A DNA stretch of 64,000 bases from Mycolicibacterium rhodesiae (GTDB lineage Bacteria > Actinomycetota > Actinomycetes > Mycobacteriales > Mycobacteriaceae), in contig NZ_MVIH01000022.1 of assembly GCF_002086695.1 (NCBI RefSeq), forward strand, positions 1 through 64,000, read 5' to 3'. The translations under genes and the position numbers were made by a program. The stretch's first letter is position 1; each line of letters begins with the position of its first letter. A model generated the notes under the pieces. The model was not told the DNA's origin. It saw nothing but the letters and a program-made list of their open reading frames with translations, and made no database searches. This document shows positions 8,636 to 17,568 of the stretch, one piece after another.

Positions 8636-9964
8636 ATGACTGCCGACGCGCTGGCGCCTGACACCGATACCAAGCTGAAGCGAAAGATCACCGGGCCGCT
8701 GCTCTACCTGTTCATCCTCGGCGACGTGCTCGGCGCGGGTGTGTACGCGTTGATGGGTGTGCTGTCCCAGAAGGTCGGCGGTGTGCTGTGGGCGCCGCTG
8801 CTGATCGCGATGCTGCTTGCGCTGTGCACTGCGGGCTCGTACGCCGAGCTGGTGACCAAGTACCCGCGAGCCGGCGGCGCGGCGGTCTTCGCCGAGCGTG
8901 CCTTCCGGCGACCGGCCGTCTCCTTCCTCGTCGGGTTCAGCATGCTCGCGGCGGGCGTGACCAGCGCGGCAGGCTTGGCCCTGGCGTTCGCCGGTGACTA
9001 CCTCAAGACCTTCATCGACGTGCCGGCGGTGCCGGCCGCGCTCGTCTTCCTGTTACTGGTTGCCTGCCTGAACGCCCGGGGTATCAGCGAGTCGGTCAAG
9101 AGCAACACCGTGATGACGGTCATCGAGCTCAGCGGATTGATCATCGTCGTGGTCGCGGTGGCGATCCTGATGGGCCGGGGCGGCGGGGACGTCTCCCGGG
9201 TCACCGCATTTCCGCCGGACTCATCGCCGGCGCTGGCGATCCTGGGCGCGGCGATCGTGGCGTACTACTCCTTCGTCGGGTTCGAGACGTCGGCGAATGT
9301 GGCCGAAGAGATCCGAGACCCGAGTCGGGTGTACCCGCGGGCACTGTTCGGGGCGCTCGTCACCGCAGGTGTCGTGTACACCTTGGTCGGGCTGGCCAGC
9401 GCAATCGCTCTGCCCTCCGACGAGCTGTCGAAGTCGTCGGGCCCGCTGCTCTCGGTCGTCGCCGCCTCAGGCGTCGGCATCCCCGACAAGGTGTTCAGTC
9501 TGATCGCGCTCGTCGCCGTGGCCAACGGCGCGCTGCTGACGATGATCATGGCGAGCCGGCTGACCTTCGGCATGGCCGAGCATCGACTGCTGCCCAGTGC
9601 GCTGGGAGCTGTGCTGCCCAATCGGCGCACGCCGTGGGCAGCGATCGTCGCCACCACTGTCGTCGCCATGGCACTGACCACGATCGGCGAGCTGTCGACG
9701 CTGGCCGAAACCGTGGTACTGCTGCTGTTGTTCGTGTTCATCTCGACCAACGTCGCGGTGCTGGTGTTACGCCGCGACACCGTCGACCATTCGCATTTCC
9801 GGGTGTGGACGCCGGTGCCGGTGCTGGGCGTAGCGTCCTGCGTGCTCTTGCTGACCCAGCAGAGCGCCAAGGTGTGGCTGTTCGGCGCAATCCTGCTCGC
9901 GGTCGGGCTGCTCTTACATCTGGTCGCCGCGCGCCGTGGGGCGGACAACGGCCACACCGGATGA
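8636..9964 (+). CDS. APC-superfamily amino acid/polyamine permease
   Basis: 442 residues and about 12 hydrophobic membrane segments. The start MTADALAPDTDTKLKRK gives the short charged N-terminus usual in the family. The first membrane helix carries GDVLGAGVYALMG, corresponding to the unwound G-x-G-V-Y substrate-binding segment of APC transporters, and YPRAGGAAVFAERAF is the characteristic loop. It lies 44 nt after the amine oxidase gene on the same strand, so the two may form a transcription unit that imports and oxidises an amine. Substrate specificity cannot be read from sequence. Confidence 0.85.
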   Translation: MTADALAPDTDTKLKRKITGPLLYLFILGDVLGAGVYALMGVLSQKVGGVLWAPLLIAMLLALCTAGSYAELVTKYPRAGGAAVFAERAFRRPAVSFLVGFSMLAAGVTSAAGLALAFAGDYLKTFIDVPAVPAALVFLLLVACLNARGISESVKSNTVMTVIELSGLIIVVVAVAILMGRGGGDVSRVTAFPPDSSPALAILGAAIVAYYSFVGFETSANVAEEIRDPSRVYPRALFGALVTAGVVYTLVGLASAIALPSDELSKSSGPLLSVVAASGVGIPDKVFSLIALVAVANGALLTMIMASRLTFGMAEHRLLPSALGAVLPNRRTPWAAIVATTVVAMALTTIGELSTLAETVVLLLLFVFISTNVAVLVLRRDTVDHSHFRVWTPVPVLGVASCVLLLTQQSAKVWLFGAILLAVGLLLHLVAARRGADNGHTG

Positions 9965-10040
9965 GCTCAACGAAGATTCGATGTTCAAGCAGCACCCGCT
10001 GGGGGTATAGCGGTATCTCCTTTCTCCCTAGGAGACGCCG

Positions 10041-10268
10041 ATGACCGCGACCGCCGAAACGCCGACGAGCTCGGAAGCTGAGTCGTTGTTGGTGATGGTG
10101 GAGCGATTGCGGGCGAAGTTGATCCGGGAGCGGGCCGGGCTGGCGCGCCAGCTGCGCGAGTTGTCCCACCGGGTGGAAGGCATCGACCGCCAACTCGACG
10201 ATCTGACCGTCAGCGCCGAGTGGTTGGCTGCCATCGCCTCGCAGCCGGCCGATGAGCTGTCCGCGTAG
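10041..10268 (+). CDS. Small acidic coiled-coil protein, function unknown
   Basis: 75 residues with a strong AGGAG ribosome site 6 nt before the ATG. Residues 14-60 form a continuous amphipathic helix with heptad-like leucines (SLLVMVERLRAKLIRERAGL and on to QLDDL), suggesting a coiled coil. There is no signal peptide or cysteine. The intergenic stretch before it contains GGTATAGCGGTAT, a possible -10 region. I do not recognise the family; the good ribosome site and codon pattern support a real gene. Confidence 0.6.
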   Translation: MTATAETPTSSEAESLLVMVERLRAKLIRERAGLARQLRELSHRVEGIDRQLDDLTVSAEWLAAIASQPADELSA

Positions 10269-10295
10269 ATCCGTTCCGATACGGTGGGCTACACC

Positions 10296-10442
10296 GTGAC
10301 TGAACCGAACCCGCCCGAGCCCGATCGGCCCGACCAGCCGGCGACACCGCCGCGGCCGGAACACCGCGGCGAGGACGTCGCCTTTCCCGAGTGGTTCCGG
10401 AAGTTCTGGCGCACTCTGCTGGGCCCCAGAGACCCCAGCTGA
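10296..10442 (+). CDS. Very small proline-rich protein, hypothetical
   Basis: 48 residues from a GTG (VTEPNPPEPDRPDQP...), Pro/Asp/Glu/Arg-rich in the first half and with an aromatic-basic second half (FPEWFRKFWRTLLG). It sits 27 nt after the coiled-coil gene and 42 nt before the MFS gene, all on the plus strand. The composition looks like real mycobacterial coding sequence. No family is recognised and the ribosome site is weak, so the call is tentative. Confidence 0.45.
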   Translation: MTEPNPPEPDRPDQPATPPRPEHRGEDVAFPEWFRKFWRTLLGPRDPS

Positions 10443-10484
10443 ACGGCGGCGCGACGGGACGTCGTCACTTACGATGCTCGCATT

Positions 10485-11915
10485 GTGAACCAGCCCGCCA
10501 TGTCCGCCGAGACGGATTCCCTCTCTCGCAGGCAGATCGTCCTCTTGGTGGCGGCTCTGGTCTTCTCGCTGATGTCGTTCTCGCTGAACGCCACCATGCT
10601 GGCGCCGGCCGTCCGCGACATCAACGAAACCTTGGGACCTGGTGCCTTTGTCGCGATGTCCACCCCGTTCTATCTGGCCGGGGCACTCGCCAACGTCGTG
10701 CTGGTCCGCTGGAGCGATTACATCGGACGCAAGCGCCTCCTGATCGGCATCGTTGTCGTGATGTGCATCGGCACCGCGCTGTGCCTGAGCACCTCGCTCC
10801 CCATAGTGGTGCTCGGCAGGTTCCTGCAGGGCGCGTCCAACATCACCTACGGGCTGGCCTTCCTGATTCTTCGAGCACGCTTGTCCGGCGCGACATTTGG
10901 CGTGTGCTGTGGGGTGATGGCATCCATCAATGGCGGGGTCGCCGGCGGCGACGCGTTCCTGGCCGGCATCATGACCGACGCGTTCGGTTACCGTTCGATC
11001 TTCGCCCTGATCCTCGTGGTCGGGCTGATCGCCGTCGCCTTCGTATGGAAGTGGGTTCCGGGTGACGAGGGCACCCGCGCGGAGGGCCGGATGGATTGGG
11101 TCGGTGCCGTTTTCATCGGCCTGACCGTCGGCGGAATCACCATGTTCTTGTCCAACGGCGGGCACCAGGGGTGGGCGTCGACGCCCGCGCTGATCTGGCT
11201 GACGGCCGCCGTTGTGGGTTTCCTCGCCTTGGTGGTGGTCGACAGGCGGGTGGATAATCCCCTCATCGCGCTCAAGCACATGCGTTCGCGCGAGGCGTGG
11301 CCGCTGCTTGTCGTCACCATTCTGGTGATGGGCTCGTTCATGGTGGTGCTCGGCTTCATCGTGCCCACGATGGCCGAAGACCCGGACTCAGGCTTCGGCC
11401 TCAACGCGACGACGACCGCGCTACTGTTCCTGACGCCCGGTGCGGTCGTGCAGGTCATCACCGCACCGTTCATCGGGCGGTTGGCTGTTCGCATCGGATT
11501 CGTCACCGTTCTGCGAGCCGGGATCGTGGCCTCGATCATGGTGGTCGCGCTGACGGCGGTGTTCGCAGACCACAAATATGCAGTCGCAGCGCTGATGGTG
11601 GTCTTCGGATTCACCTGCACCGCAGTGATACTCACCCCGCTGAGCTCACTGGGCGTCCTGCAGGCAGCCGACGAGGCACCGGGGGCGCTGCCCGGCATCG
11701 CCAACGCCAGCTACGGAATGGGCTTCACCCTCGGGTTCGCCTGGGCCGGACCGATCGTCGGCTCAGGCACCGATTCCACGTTCCAGCACGCGTTTTGGAT
11801 TGCCGTCGGAATCGGGGTGGTGGCACTGGCATTCAGCTTGATCCTTCGACCGAAACCATTCACTGACGAAACTGCCGCCCCCGCCGGTTCGACAACTCAC
11901 CAGACATCGCCCTGA
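10485..11915 (+). CDS. MFS exporter, DHA2 (EmrB/QacA)-like
   Basis: 476 residues from a GTG start, with 13-14 apparent membrane segments, the count typical of the DHA2 drug:H+ antiporter class. Motif A is visible in the loop between segments 2 and 3 (RWSDYIGRKRLL), and a motif-C-like glycine-rich stretch (SINGGVAGGDAF) lies in segment 5. The hydrophilic tail is Ala/Pro/Thr-rich. Its last 56 nt overlap the convergent PPOX gene. Export of a toxic or lipid-like compound is the family expectation; no substrate can be deduced. Confidence 0.85.
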   Translation: MNQPAMSAETDSLSRRQIVLLVAALVFSLMSFSLNATMLAPAVRDINETLGPGAFVAMSTPFYLAGALANVVLVRWSDYIGRKRLLIGIVVVMCIGTALCLSTSLPIVVLGRFLQGASNITYGLAFLILRARLSGATFGVCCGVMASINGGVAGGDAFLAGIMTDAFGYRSIFALILVVGLIAVAFVWKWVPGDEGTRAEGRMDWVGAVFIGLTVGGITMFLSNGGHQGWASTPALIWLTAAVVGFLALVVVDRRVDNPLIALKHMRSREAWPLLVVTILVMGSFMVVLGFIVPTMAEDPDSGFGLNATTTALLFLTPGAVVQVITAPFIGRLAVRIGFVTVLRAGIVASIMVVALTAVFADHKYAVAALMVVFGFTCTAVILTPLSSLGVLQAADEAPGALPGIANASYGMGFTLGFAWAGPIVGSGTDSTFQHAFWIAVGIGVVALAFSLILRPKPFTDETAAPAGSTTHQTSP

Positions 11916-12537
11916 CCGACGGCGGCACCGGCGTTGCGGGATCGCAGTCCGGCGCGCGGAGCGGCTCGCCGTAGACGCATGTCAGCGGGACCATGCCCGC
12001 CCATGCCCCGGCCGCCACGTCTTCCTCGCCGTCCTCGGGCCAGCCATCACCGATCTTTAGCGACCAGTTGTCATCGGTGATCGCCATCCGCAGCACCATC
12101 GTGGCGGCCAGCTCCTTGCGTGAGCTCGCGCGAAGCTCCGCCACCCGTCCCGGGATGAACGTGTCGGTCAGTGTCTCGAGGTAGCGGATCTTGTCGGGTT
12201 CCTCGATCGTGTCGAACGTTCCGAACAGTGTGGCGCTGCGGAATTGGAAGGACGACTCAAAGCCGCTGCGCGCCACCAGGACTCCGTCGAGGGTGGTGAT
12301 CGAGACCGCGGCGGCCGCGCCGTCGGCGAGCTGGCGCAGCCAGGGCGAGCCCGTTGATCCGTGGATCACCAGTTCATCGCCGATCCGGGCGAAGCCTATC
12401 GGGAAGATCATCGGGTGCCCGTCTCGGATCAACGCGACGGTCGCCAACGGAGTGGCATCGAGAAGCTCGTCGAGGCGCGAGCGTTCGGTGTTCTGCTTCT
12501 CCGGCAGGCGGCTGACCCTGGTAGACGGTTGCGACAT
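11860..12537 (-). CDS. Pyridoxamine 5'-phosphate oxidase-family (split-barrel flavoprotein-like) protein
   Basis: 225 residues beginning MSQPSTRVSRLPEKQ. The order RLDELLDATPLATVALIRDGHPMIFPIGFARIGDELVIHGS, then WLRQLADGAAAAVSITTLDG, is the PNPOx-like split barrel found in many actinobacterial proteins that bind FMN, F420 or haem. It is the last gene of an operon, starting 4 nt after the lactate monooxygenase stop. Its 3' end overlaps the convergent MFS gene by 56 nt. Specific activity unknown. Confidence 0.8.
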   Translation of the reverse strand: MSQPSTRVSRLPEKQNTERSRLDELLDATPLATVALIRDGHPMIFPIGFARIGDELVIHGSTGSPWLRQLADGAAAAVSITTLDGVLVARSGFESSFQFRSATLFGTFDTIEEPDKIRYLETLTDTFIPGRVAELRASSRKELAATMVLRMAITDDNWSLKIGDGWPEDGEEDVAAGAWAGMVPLTCVYGEPLRAPDCDPATPVPPSVRAMSGELSNRRGRQFRQ

Positions 12538-12541
12538 GGGA

Positions 12542-13711
12542 TTACTGTCGCACGGCCCGCAGCGCGTCGGGGGTCAGGTCCCCCAGCGTCGGGTAGCCGT
12601 CGATGGCCATGATCAGGTCGGTCTCGGCCAGCAGTGAGCGCAGAACGTGCACGATACCGTCGGTGCCGGCCAGCGCCGCGCCGTATGCGTAGGGGCGACC
12701 GATACCAACGGCCTTTGCACCCAGCGCCAAGGCCTTGACGATGTCGGCGCCCGAACGGATTCCGGAGTCGAACAGCACCGGCACGTCACCGGCCGCCGCC
12801 ACGACGTCGGGAAGGCAATCGATGGCCGGCACACCGCCGTTGGCTTGCCGGCCGCCGTGATTGGAACAGTAGATGCCGTCGACACCGGCATCGATCGCGC
12901 GCCGGGCGTCATCGGGATGGCAGATGCCCTTGAGGATCAGCGGCAATGACGTCAACGATCGCAGCCAGGTCAAGTCGTCCCACGTCAACGAATTTCCGAA
13001 GTTGCTGACCCAGGCCAGCACGGCGTTGCGCGGGTCGGCGTCGATGTCTGCGTCGACCTTGGCGCGGAAGACCGGATCGCTGATGTAGTTGGACAGGCAC
13101 ATGCCGCGCAGCTGTGGGAAGTTGGCGGTGGAAAGGTCGCGCGGCCGCCACCCGGGCACCCAGGTGTCCAGCGTGACCACGATCCCGGTGTAACCGGCGG
13201 CTTCGGCACGGCGGACGAAACTCTCCGCCATCTCGCGGTCTGTCGGGGTGTACAGCTGGAAAAGCCCTGGCGTGTCACCGAATTCAGCAGCGACGTCCTC
13301 CAAGGGATCCATCGTCAGCGTGGACACACACATCGGCACCCCGGTGCGGGCGGCCGCCCGCGCGGCGGCGAGGTCGCCGTGATGGTCTTGGGTGCACAGC
13401 CCGATCACCCCGATCGGCGCCATGAACACCGGGGCGGGCCAGCGCCGTCCCCAGAGCTCGACGGACAGGTCGCGCTCGGTCGCGCCGACCAGCATGCGCG
13501 GTATCAAGCCCCACTGTTCGAAGGCGCTGACATTGACCCGTTGGGTGCGCTCGTCACCCGCGCCGCCGGCGACGTAGGACCAGATCGACTGCGGAAGGGC
13601 TTGGGCGGCACGAGCTTCCAATTCGTCGAACGACATCGGCAGGCTGGGCACAGTGCCGGTCAAACCCTGGAAGTAGATCTCGATCTGATAGTTGCCGTAC
13701 GGCTGGGTCAT
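12542..13711 (-). CDS. Lactate 2-monooxygenase-like FMN-dependent alpha-hydroxy acid oxidase
   Basis: 389 residues, matching in length and, from memory, closely in sequence the M. smegmatis lactate 2-monooxygenase. Shared signatures include the N-terminal EIYFQGLTG, VAGGAGDERTQRVN, GLIPRMLVGATERDLSVELWG and LFQLYTPTDR. The FMN/catalytic region is complete: LILKGICHPDDA supplies the Lys, and GIYCSNHGGRQANGG supplies the catalytic His and substrate-binding Arg. That enzyme converts L-lactate plus O2 to acetate, CO2 and water. A GAGAGG ribosome site precedes the ATG. It lies 19 nt after the LLM oxidoreductase gene and 4 nt before the PPOX gene on the same strand, so these form an operon. Confidence 0.88.
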   Translation of the reverse strand: MTQPYGNYQIEIYFQGLTGTVPSLPMSFDELEARAAQALPQSIWSYVAGGAGDERTQRVNVSAFEQWGLIPRMLVGATERDLSVELWGRRWPAPVFMAPIGVIGLCTQDHHGDLAAARAAARTGVPMCVSTLTMDPLEDVAAEFGDTPGLFQLYTPTDREMAESFVRRAEAAGYTGIVVTLDTWVPGWRPRDLSTANFPQLRGMCLSNYISDPVFRAKVDADIDADPRNAVLAWVSNFGNSLTWDDLTWLRSLTSLPLILKGICHPDDARRAIDAGVDGIYCSNHGGRQANGGVPAIDCLPDVVAAAGDVPVLFDSGIRSGADIVKALALGAKAVGIGRPYAYGAALAGTDGIVHVLRSLLAETDLIMAIDGYPTLGDLTPDALRAVRQ

Positions 13712-13730
13712 CGGTCATCCTCTCGCAGTT

Positions 13731-14645
13731 CTACGCCGAAACTCCCGTGTGGGCGGAGACCTCACCGACCAGCTCGGCGACCCGGCGTACCTGGTCGATG
13801 TCGCTGCTGGTCGGGATGAGGTGCACCTCGTCGGTCCCGATCTCGGCGAAGCCGCGCAGCACAGCGACGAGCTCCTCCTCGGTCCCGGCCCAGCCGCTGG
13901 TCGGGGCGATCACGTCGACGATCTCTCGCGGTATCCAGTTCATGTAGTGACGCAGATGGTCGACGATCTGTTGGCGGGGCGCGTCGCCCTCGCCGAGGGC
14001 GAACCAAAACGACGTCGCCAGATGGGGTTTCGGCCTTCCCGCCTCAGCCCACGCGCCACGGGCGACGTCGAACAGCGCGTTCTCCTTCTCGAGGTCGAGA
14101 TCCATCGAGATGCCGGCGAGGCCTTCAGCCCAGGGCGCGGCACTGCGCACCGTCTTGGGCCCGGTGGTGCCGACCAGCAGCCGTGGTCCGCCATCGCGGG
14201 CGGGGCTGGGTCCGACCGGCAGCACCGAATCGGTGATCTTCTCCCCCGCCCACACCCGCTGCATGATCGCCACCCGGTCGGCCATATCGCGCATGGTCTG
14301 CGTCTTCGGGTCGGCACCGACGGCGCGGTAGTCCTCGTGCCGGCCTCCCACGCCGAGACCGACGGTCAGCCGTCCGCCGCACAGCAGGTCCCCGGTCGCC
14401 AGGCCCTTCGCCAGCATCACCGGATCGTGCAGCTGGGGTACGACGACGGTGGCCACCAGCGGCACCCGCTCGGTCCAGCCGGACAGGGCCCCCAGCAGCG
14501 TCAGGGAATCGGGGTTGCCGAACGCAATCCGCTCCCCCCAACACAGTGAGGAGAACGGTCCCTCGTCGATCGTTTGCGCCCAGCGCTTGAGGATGTCTGC
14601 GTCAACGTCCGGTTCCATCACCGGCAATGTCATGCCAATCTGCAC
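13731..14645 (-). CDS. LLM-class (luciferase-like) flavin/F420-dependent oxidoreductase
   Basis: 304 residues from the GTG that begins VQIGMTLPVMEPD; an ATG four codons later is an alternative. The TIM-barrel pattern of the bacterial luciferase family is clear: WAQTIDEGPFSSLCWGERI, LVATVVVPQLHDPVMLAK, GRLTVGLGVGGRHEDYRAVG, and the ILL-type C-terminal segment ending in EVHLIPTSSDIDQV. Mycobacterial members use FMN or F420; this sequence does not settle which. First gene of the LLM - lactate monooxygenase - PPOX operon, and divergent from the VOC gene at 14723. Confidence 0.83.
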   Translation of the reverse strand: MQIGMTLPVMEPDVDADILKRWAQTIDEGPFSSLCWGERIAFGNPDSLTLLGALSGWTERVPLVATVVVPQLHDPVMLAKGLATGDLLCGGRLTVGLGVGGRHEDYRAVGADPKTQTMRDMADRVAIMQRVWAGEKITDSVLPVGPSPARDGGPRLLVGTTGPKTVRSAAPWAEGLAGISMDLDLEKENALFDVARGAWAEAGRPKPHLATSFWFALGEGDAPRQQIVDHLRHYMNWIPREIVDVIAPTSGWAGTEEELVAVLRGFAEIGTDEVHLIPTSSDIDQVRRVAELVGEVSAHTGVSA

Positions 14646-14722
14646 GCTCGCGATTCTGGCACGGCGCAGGCGGCTGCCCGCGCCGATCCGACCTACTGAC
14701 ATAGATCCGGGCTACTGCCAGG

Positions 14723-15145
14723 ATGGAGCACATGCCGATCGCCGCTTCCGCCGTCGCCCACGTGCGGCTGACCGTCACCGACATCGACGCCTCGCGCCGG
14801 TTCTACGACAGCGTGTTCGGCTGGCCGGTCTACGCCGAGTTGCCGGCGAACGCCGATGCCGCCACCCGTGAGCAGCTTTCATTCCTGTTCGGCGGCGTCA
14901 TCTACAACATCGGCGACAACCTGATCGGGTTGCGACCCACCGGCACCGGCGCCTTCGACGAGGACCGGGTCGGCCTCGATCACCTGGCGTTCGTCCTGCC
15001 AGACCTGGACGCCATCGAGCAGGCCGCCGCCCACCTTGATTCCCTGGGCATCGAGCACGAGCCGGTCAAGGACATCGGCGTGGCCTACATCCTCGAGTTC
15101 CGCGACCCCGACAACATCGCCCTGGAGCTCACCGCGCGCAAGTAG
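14723..15145 (+). CDS. VOC-family (glyoxalase/bleomycin resistance fold) protein
   Basis: 140 residues. Paired beta-alpha-beta-beta-beta modules are visible: HVRLTVTDIDASRRFYDSVFG at the N-terminus, and the second module GLDHLAFVLPDLDAIEQAAAHL with a terminal FRDPDNIALELTARK. Possible metal ligands are the first His, the His of LDHLAF and the Glu of ALEL, the standard VOC positions. An in-frame ATG three codons in (MPIAAS), with GGAG just before it, may be the true start. The substrate is unknown. Confidence 0.82.
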   Translation: MEHMPIAASAVAHVRLTVTDIDASRRFYDSVFGWPVYAELPANADAATREQLSFLFGGVIYNIGDNLIGLRPTGTGAFDEDRVGLDHLAFVLPDLDAIEQAAAHLDSLGIEHEPVKDIGVAYILEFRDPDNIALELTARK

Positions 15146-15218
15146 CGCCCGGCCGAACGTCCTTGTGGAGTGAGCTTGTCACGTCGTCACGTTTGCCCAA
15201 CGAGAGGTGCAGTCAGAG

Positions 15219-16268
15219 ATGTCCAGACTTGAGCGCAGCGAACACTCGATGTCATTGCTCGACGGTGAAATCGTCGAAGAATCGGATCTCGGTTCGATCC
15301 GTCGAGTCACCGCCGACAACTTGCCCATCCTGTCCGGGCTCTCGATCAAACGCCTGGTGATCAATCCCGGCGCGATGCGCACGCCGCACTGGCATGCCAA
15401 CGCCAACGAACTGGCGTACTGCGTGTCGGGGACATCGCTGGTATCGGTGCTCGACAGCGGCAGCCAGTTCTCGTCGTTCACGATCGGTGCCGGCGAGATG
15501 TTCCATGTCGACTCAGGTTCGTTGCACCACATCGAGAACATCGGCGAGGAACCTGCCGAGTTCATCCTCGCGTTTCGCAGCGAACGGCCGGAGGACTTCG
15601 GCCTCGGAGCCGCGTTCGGCGCGATGACGGATGCGGTGTTGGGCAACACCTACGACCTGCCGGCTTCCGACTTCGCAAAGATCCGCCGCGACACCACCGA
15701 CCGCAAGCTCGCTGCACGCGTTGGGGATCCGTCGGTTCCGAGCACCGCCCACTTCAACGATCCGCACAAATTCGGGGTCGAAGCCCAGAGTCCGCCGGTC
15801 GGCAGCGCAGTCGGATCGGCGCGCCTGGCCCGTGTCCAGTTCTGGCCCGCCCTCAAGGACATGTCGATGTACTCACTTCGGATCCGCGAAGACGGGATGC
15901 GCGAACCGCATTGGCACCCGATCACAGCGGAGATGGGCTACGTAGCGTCGGGAAGTTCGCGGATGACCGTCATGAACCCGGACGGGGCGCTGGACACCTG
16001 GTATCTGGAGCAGGGTGACATGTACTTCATCCCTCGCGCATACCCTCACCACATCGAAGTGTTCGATGCTCCCGACCTGCATTTCGCGATCTTCTTCGAC
16101 CAGCCCACCCCCGGCGATATCGGGTATCGGGCGTCGGCGAGCGCGTATTCGCGCGAAGTGCTCGCTGCGACGTTCAACGTCCACATCGACGACCTGCCCA
16201 ATTTCCCGTTCACCAAGGCCGATCCGCTGATCGTCAATCGGGTCAATCCGCTCGACCCTCGCGGCTAG
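15219..16268 (+). CDS. Bicupin, oxalate decarboxylase-like
   Basis: 349 residues with two cupin domains. Cupin 1 (about 35-140) has the metal-ligand set PHWHANANELAY plus the later His of LHHIENIG. Cupin 2 (about 205-315) has PHWHPITAEMGY plus YPHHIEV. Both manganese-type sites (H-x-H-x4-E...H) are therefore intact, as in oxalate decarboxylases and related bicupins. The ATG is preferred over a GTG four codons upstream because the only ribosome-site-like sequence (GAGAGG) overlaps that GTG. No Tat or Sec signal is present, so it should be cytoplasmic. Oxalate as substrate is a family-level guess. Confidence 0.83.
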   Translation: MSRLERSEHSMSLLDGEIVEESDLGSIRRVTADNLPILSGLSIKRLVINPGAMRTPHWHANANELAYCVSGTSLVSVLDSGSQFSSFTIGAGEMFHVDSGSLHHIENIGEEPAEFILAFRSERPEDFGLGAAFGAMTDAVLGNTYDLPASDFAKIRRDTTDRKLAARVGDPSVPSTAHFNDPHKFGVEAQSPPVGSAVGSARLARVQFWPALKDMSMYSLRIREDGMREPHWHPITAEMGYVASGSSRMTVMNPDGALDTWYLEQGDMYFIPRAYPHHIEVFDAPDLHFAIFFDQPTPGDIGYRASASAYSREVLAATFNVHIDDLPNFPFTKADPLIVNRVNPLDPRG

Positions 16269-16289
16269 GTGTCGAAGCACCGTAGAGTT

Positions 16290-16334
16290 CGACGTTTTGC
16301 CGCGTGGCACTCGAACTTTCGCGGCGAAACGTCG
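16290..16334. terminator. Hairpin between convergent genes, probable bidirectional terminator
   Basis: Two 15-nt arms (16290-16304 and 16320-16334) pair with one mismatch around a 15-nt loop, GC-rich and without a T tract, as is usual for mycobacterial intrinsic terminators. It sits between the stops of the bicupin (+) and the TDT transporter (-). Confidence 0.6.
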
Positions 16335-16351
16335 GTCTGGGCGTGGGGGCG

Positions 16352-17476
16352 TTAGCGGGCGGGGTCCTTCTGGGCACGGATCGGCCCGCCGCCGGGCGGC
16401 GGGTTGAGCAGATTGCCCCGCAGGCTGCCTCGTGCGGTACGCACCGCAACCAGCAGCCAGGTGCTCAGTAACGCGGCGTAGGCGATCACCGCCGCGACCT
16501 TGAACGCCGGCAGGTTGGTGTGCACCGCCAGTTGGGTGGTGCCGGTGACGAACGTGCCCACCGGGAAGGTGAGGCTCCACCAGGTCAGGGCGAATGGCAT
16601 ACCCCGGCGCAGCGTGCGAATCGTCAGCGAGGCGGCGAGCGCGATCCAGAGGATCGCGAAGCCCCACACCGGAACTCCGAAGATGACGGCGAAGGCATTC
16701 AGGCTCTCGGCCAGCCCGTGCTCGACGGCCAGCGCCGCGACATGGCCGAGAAGCCCTGCGGCGGTGATGGATTGGCCGAGCGGGCCGAGCACGATCCACA
16801 GCGTGGGAACTCGCGCGGTTCCGGACGTTCCGTAGAGCGCCAGGCGGCTCCAGATCAGCGTGATGATGATGAACGCCGCAACCAGGGACAGCCCGAACAT
16901 CGCATAGCAGCCGTACAGCATGGTGGTGCGCCCGGCGCCCGGCGCCATGTGCGGGATGAGCAACGCCCCCGCGGCCGCCGAGACCATCGGCGGCACAACC
17001 GGCATCAGCCAGCCGCCGAACGCGGCGTCGGGTTCGACGTTGTGCTGGGTGAACATCAGGAACGGAATACTCACCGCGGTGAACAGCCCACCCACGGTGC
17101 CGGCTGTCCACAGCACCCAGTCGAGGTCGACGGCGAGCCGCTCGCCGATCAGATCTCGGCCGATCAGCACCGCACCGGTGCCGACGGTCAGTAGCGCCAT
17201 CGGCGCCGCACCGTAGAAATGCGCCATCTGCGGATTGCGGGCGTGGGTGCGGGCGACTGTGGGATGGCGCAGCCAATGCAGGCCGACGATCGCGATCAGC
17301 ACGACGAGTAGCACCGCGGCGATCACCCACACCACCTCGGTGAACCCGCGCAATCCAGGGAACTGGAGCGGCAGCGTCGCGCCCGCGGTCGCCACGATCC
17401 CGGTGCCCATCACCGATGCGAACCAGTTGGGCCCGATGTTGCCAAGCACTTCGACACGGGTCTGCGGTGTTGCCAT
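16352..17476 (-). CDS. SLAC1/TehA-type (TDT family) anion transporter
   Basis: 374 residues with about ten membrane segments. The N-terminal NIGPNWFASVMGTGIVA is the hallmark of the TDT/SLAC1-like family (C4-dicarboxylate/malate carriers, TehA, sulfite exporters, anion channels). Further conserved features are the loop ARNPQMAHFYGAAPMALLTVG and the late WWSLTFPVGTF. The start at MATPQTRVEV is preferred to an in-frame ATG seven codons upstream, because it directly precedes the conserved region. The substrate is not determinable. Confidence 0.85.
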   Translation of the reverse strand: MATPQTRVEVLGNIGPNWFASVMGTGIVATAGATLPLQFPGLRGFTEVVWVIAAVLLVVLIAIVGLHWLRHPTVARTHARNPQMAHFYGAAPMALLTVGTGAVLIGRDLIGERLAVDLDWVLWTAGTVGGLFTAVSIPFLMFTQHNVEPDAAFGGWLMPVVPPMVSAAAGALLIPHMAPGAGRTTMLYGCYAMFGLSLVAAFIIITLIWSRLALYGTSGTARVPTLWIVLGPLGQSITAAGLLGHVAALAVEHGLAESLNAFAVIFGVPVWGFAILWIALAASLTIRTLRRGMPFALTWWSLTFPVGTFVTGTTQLAVHTNLPAFKVAAVIAYAALLSTWLLVAVRTARGSLRGNLLNPPPGGGPIRAQKDPAR

Positions 17477-17568
17477 AAGCAACAGACGGTACGGCATCCC
17501 ATGGCCCTGACCGGGCGGGCGGACGATCATTGCACGGGGTGACCCAAAGTGCTTGACTGGCAAGGGTA

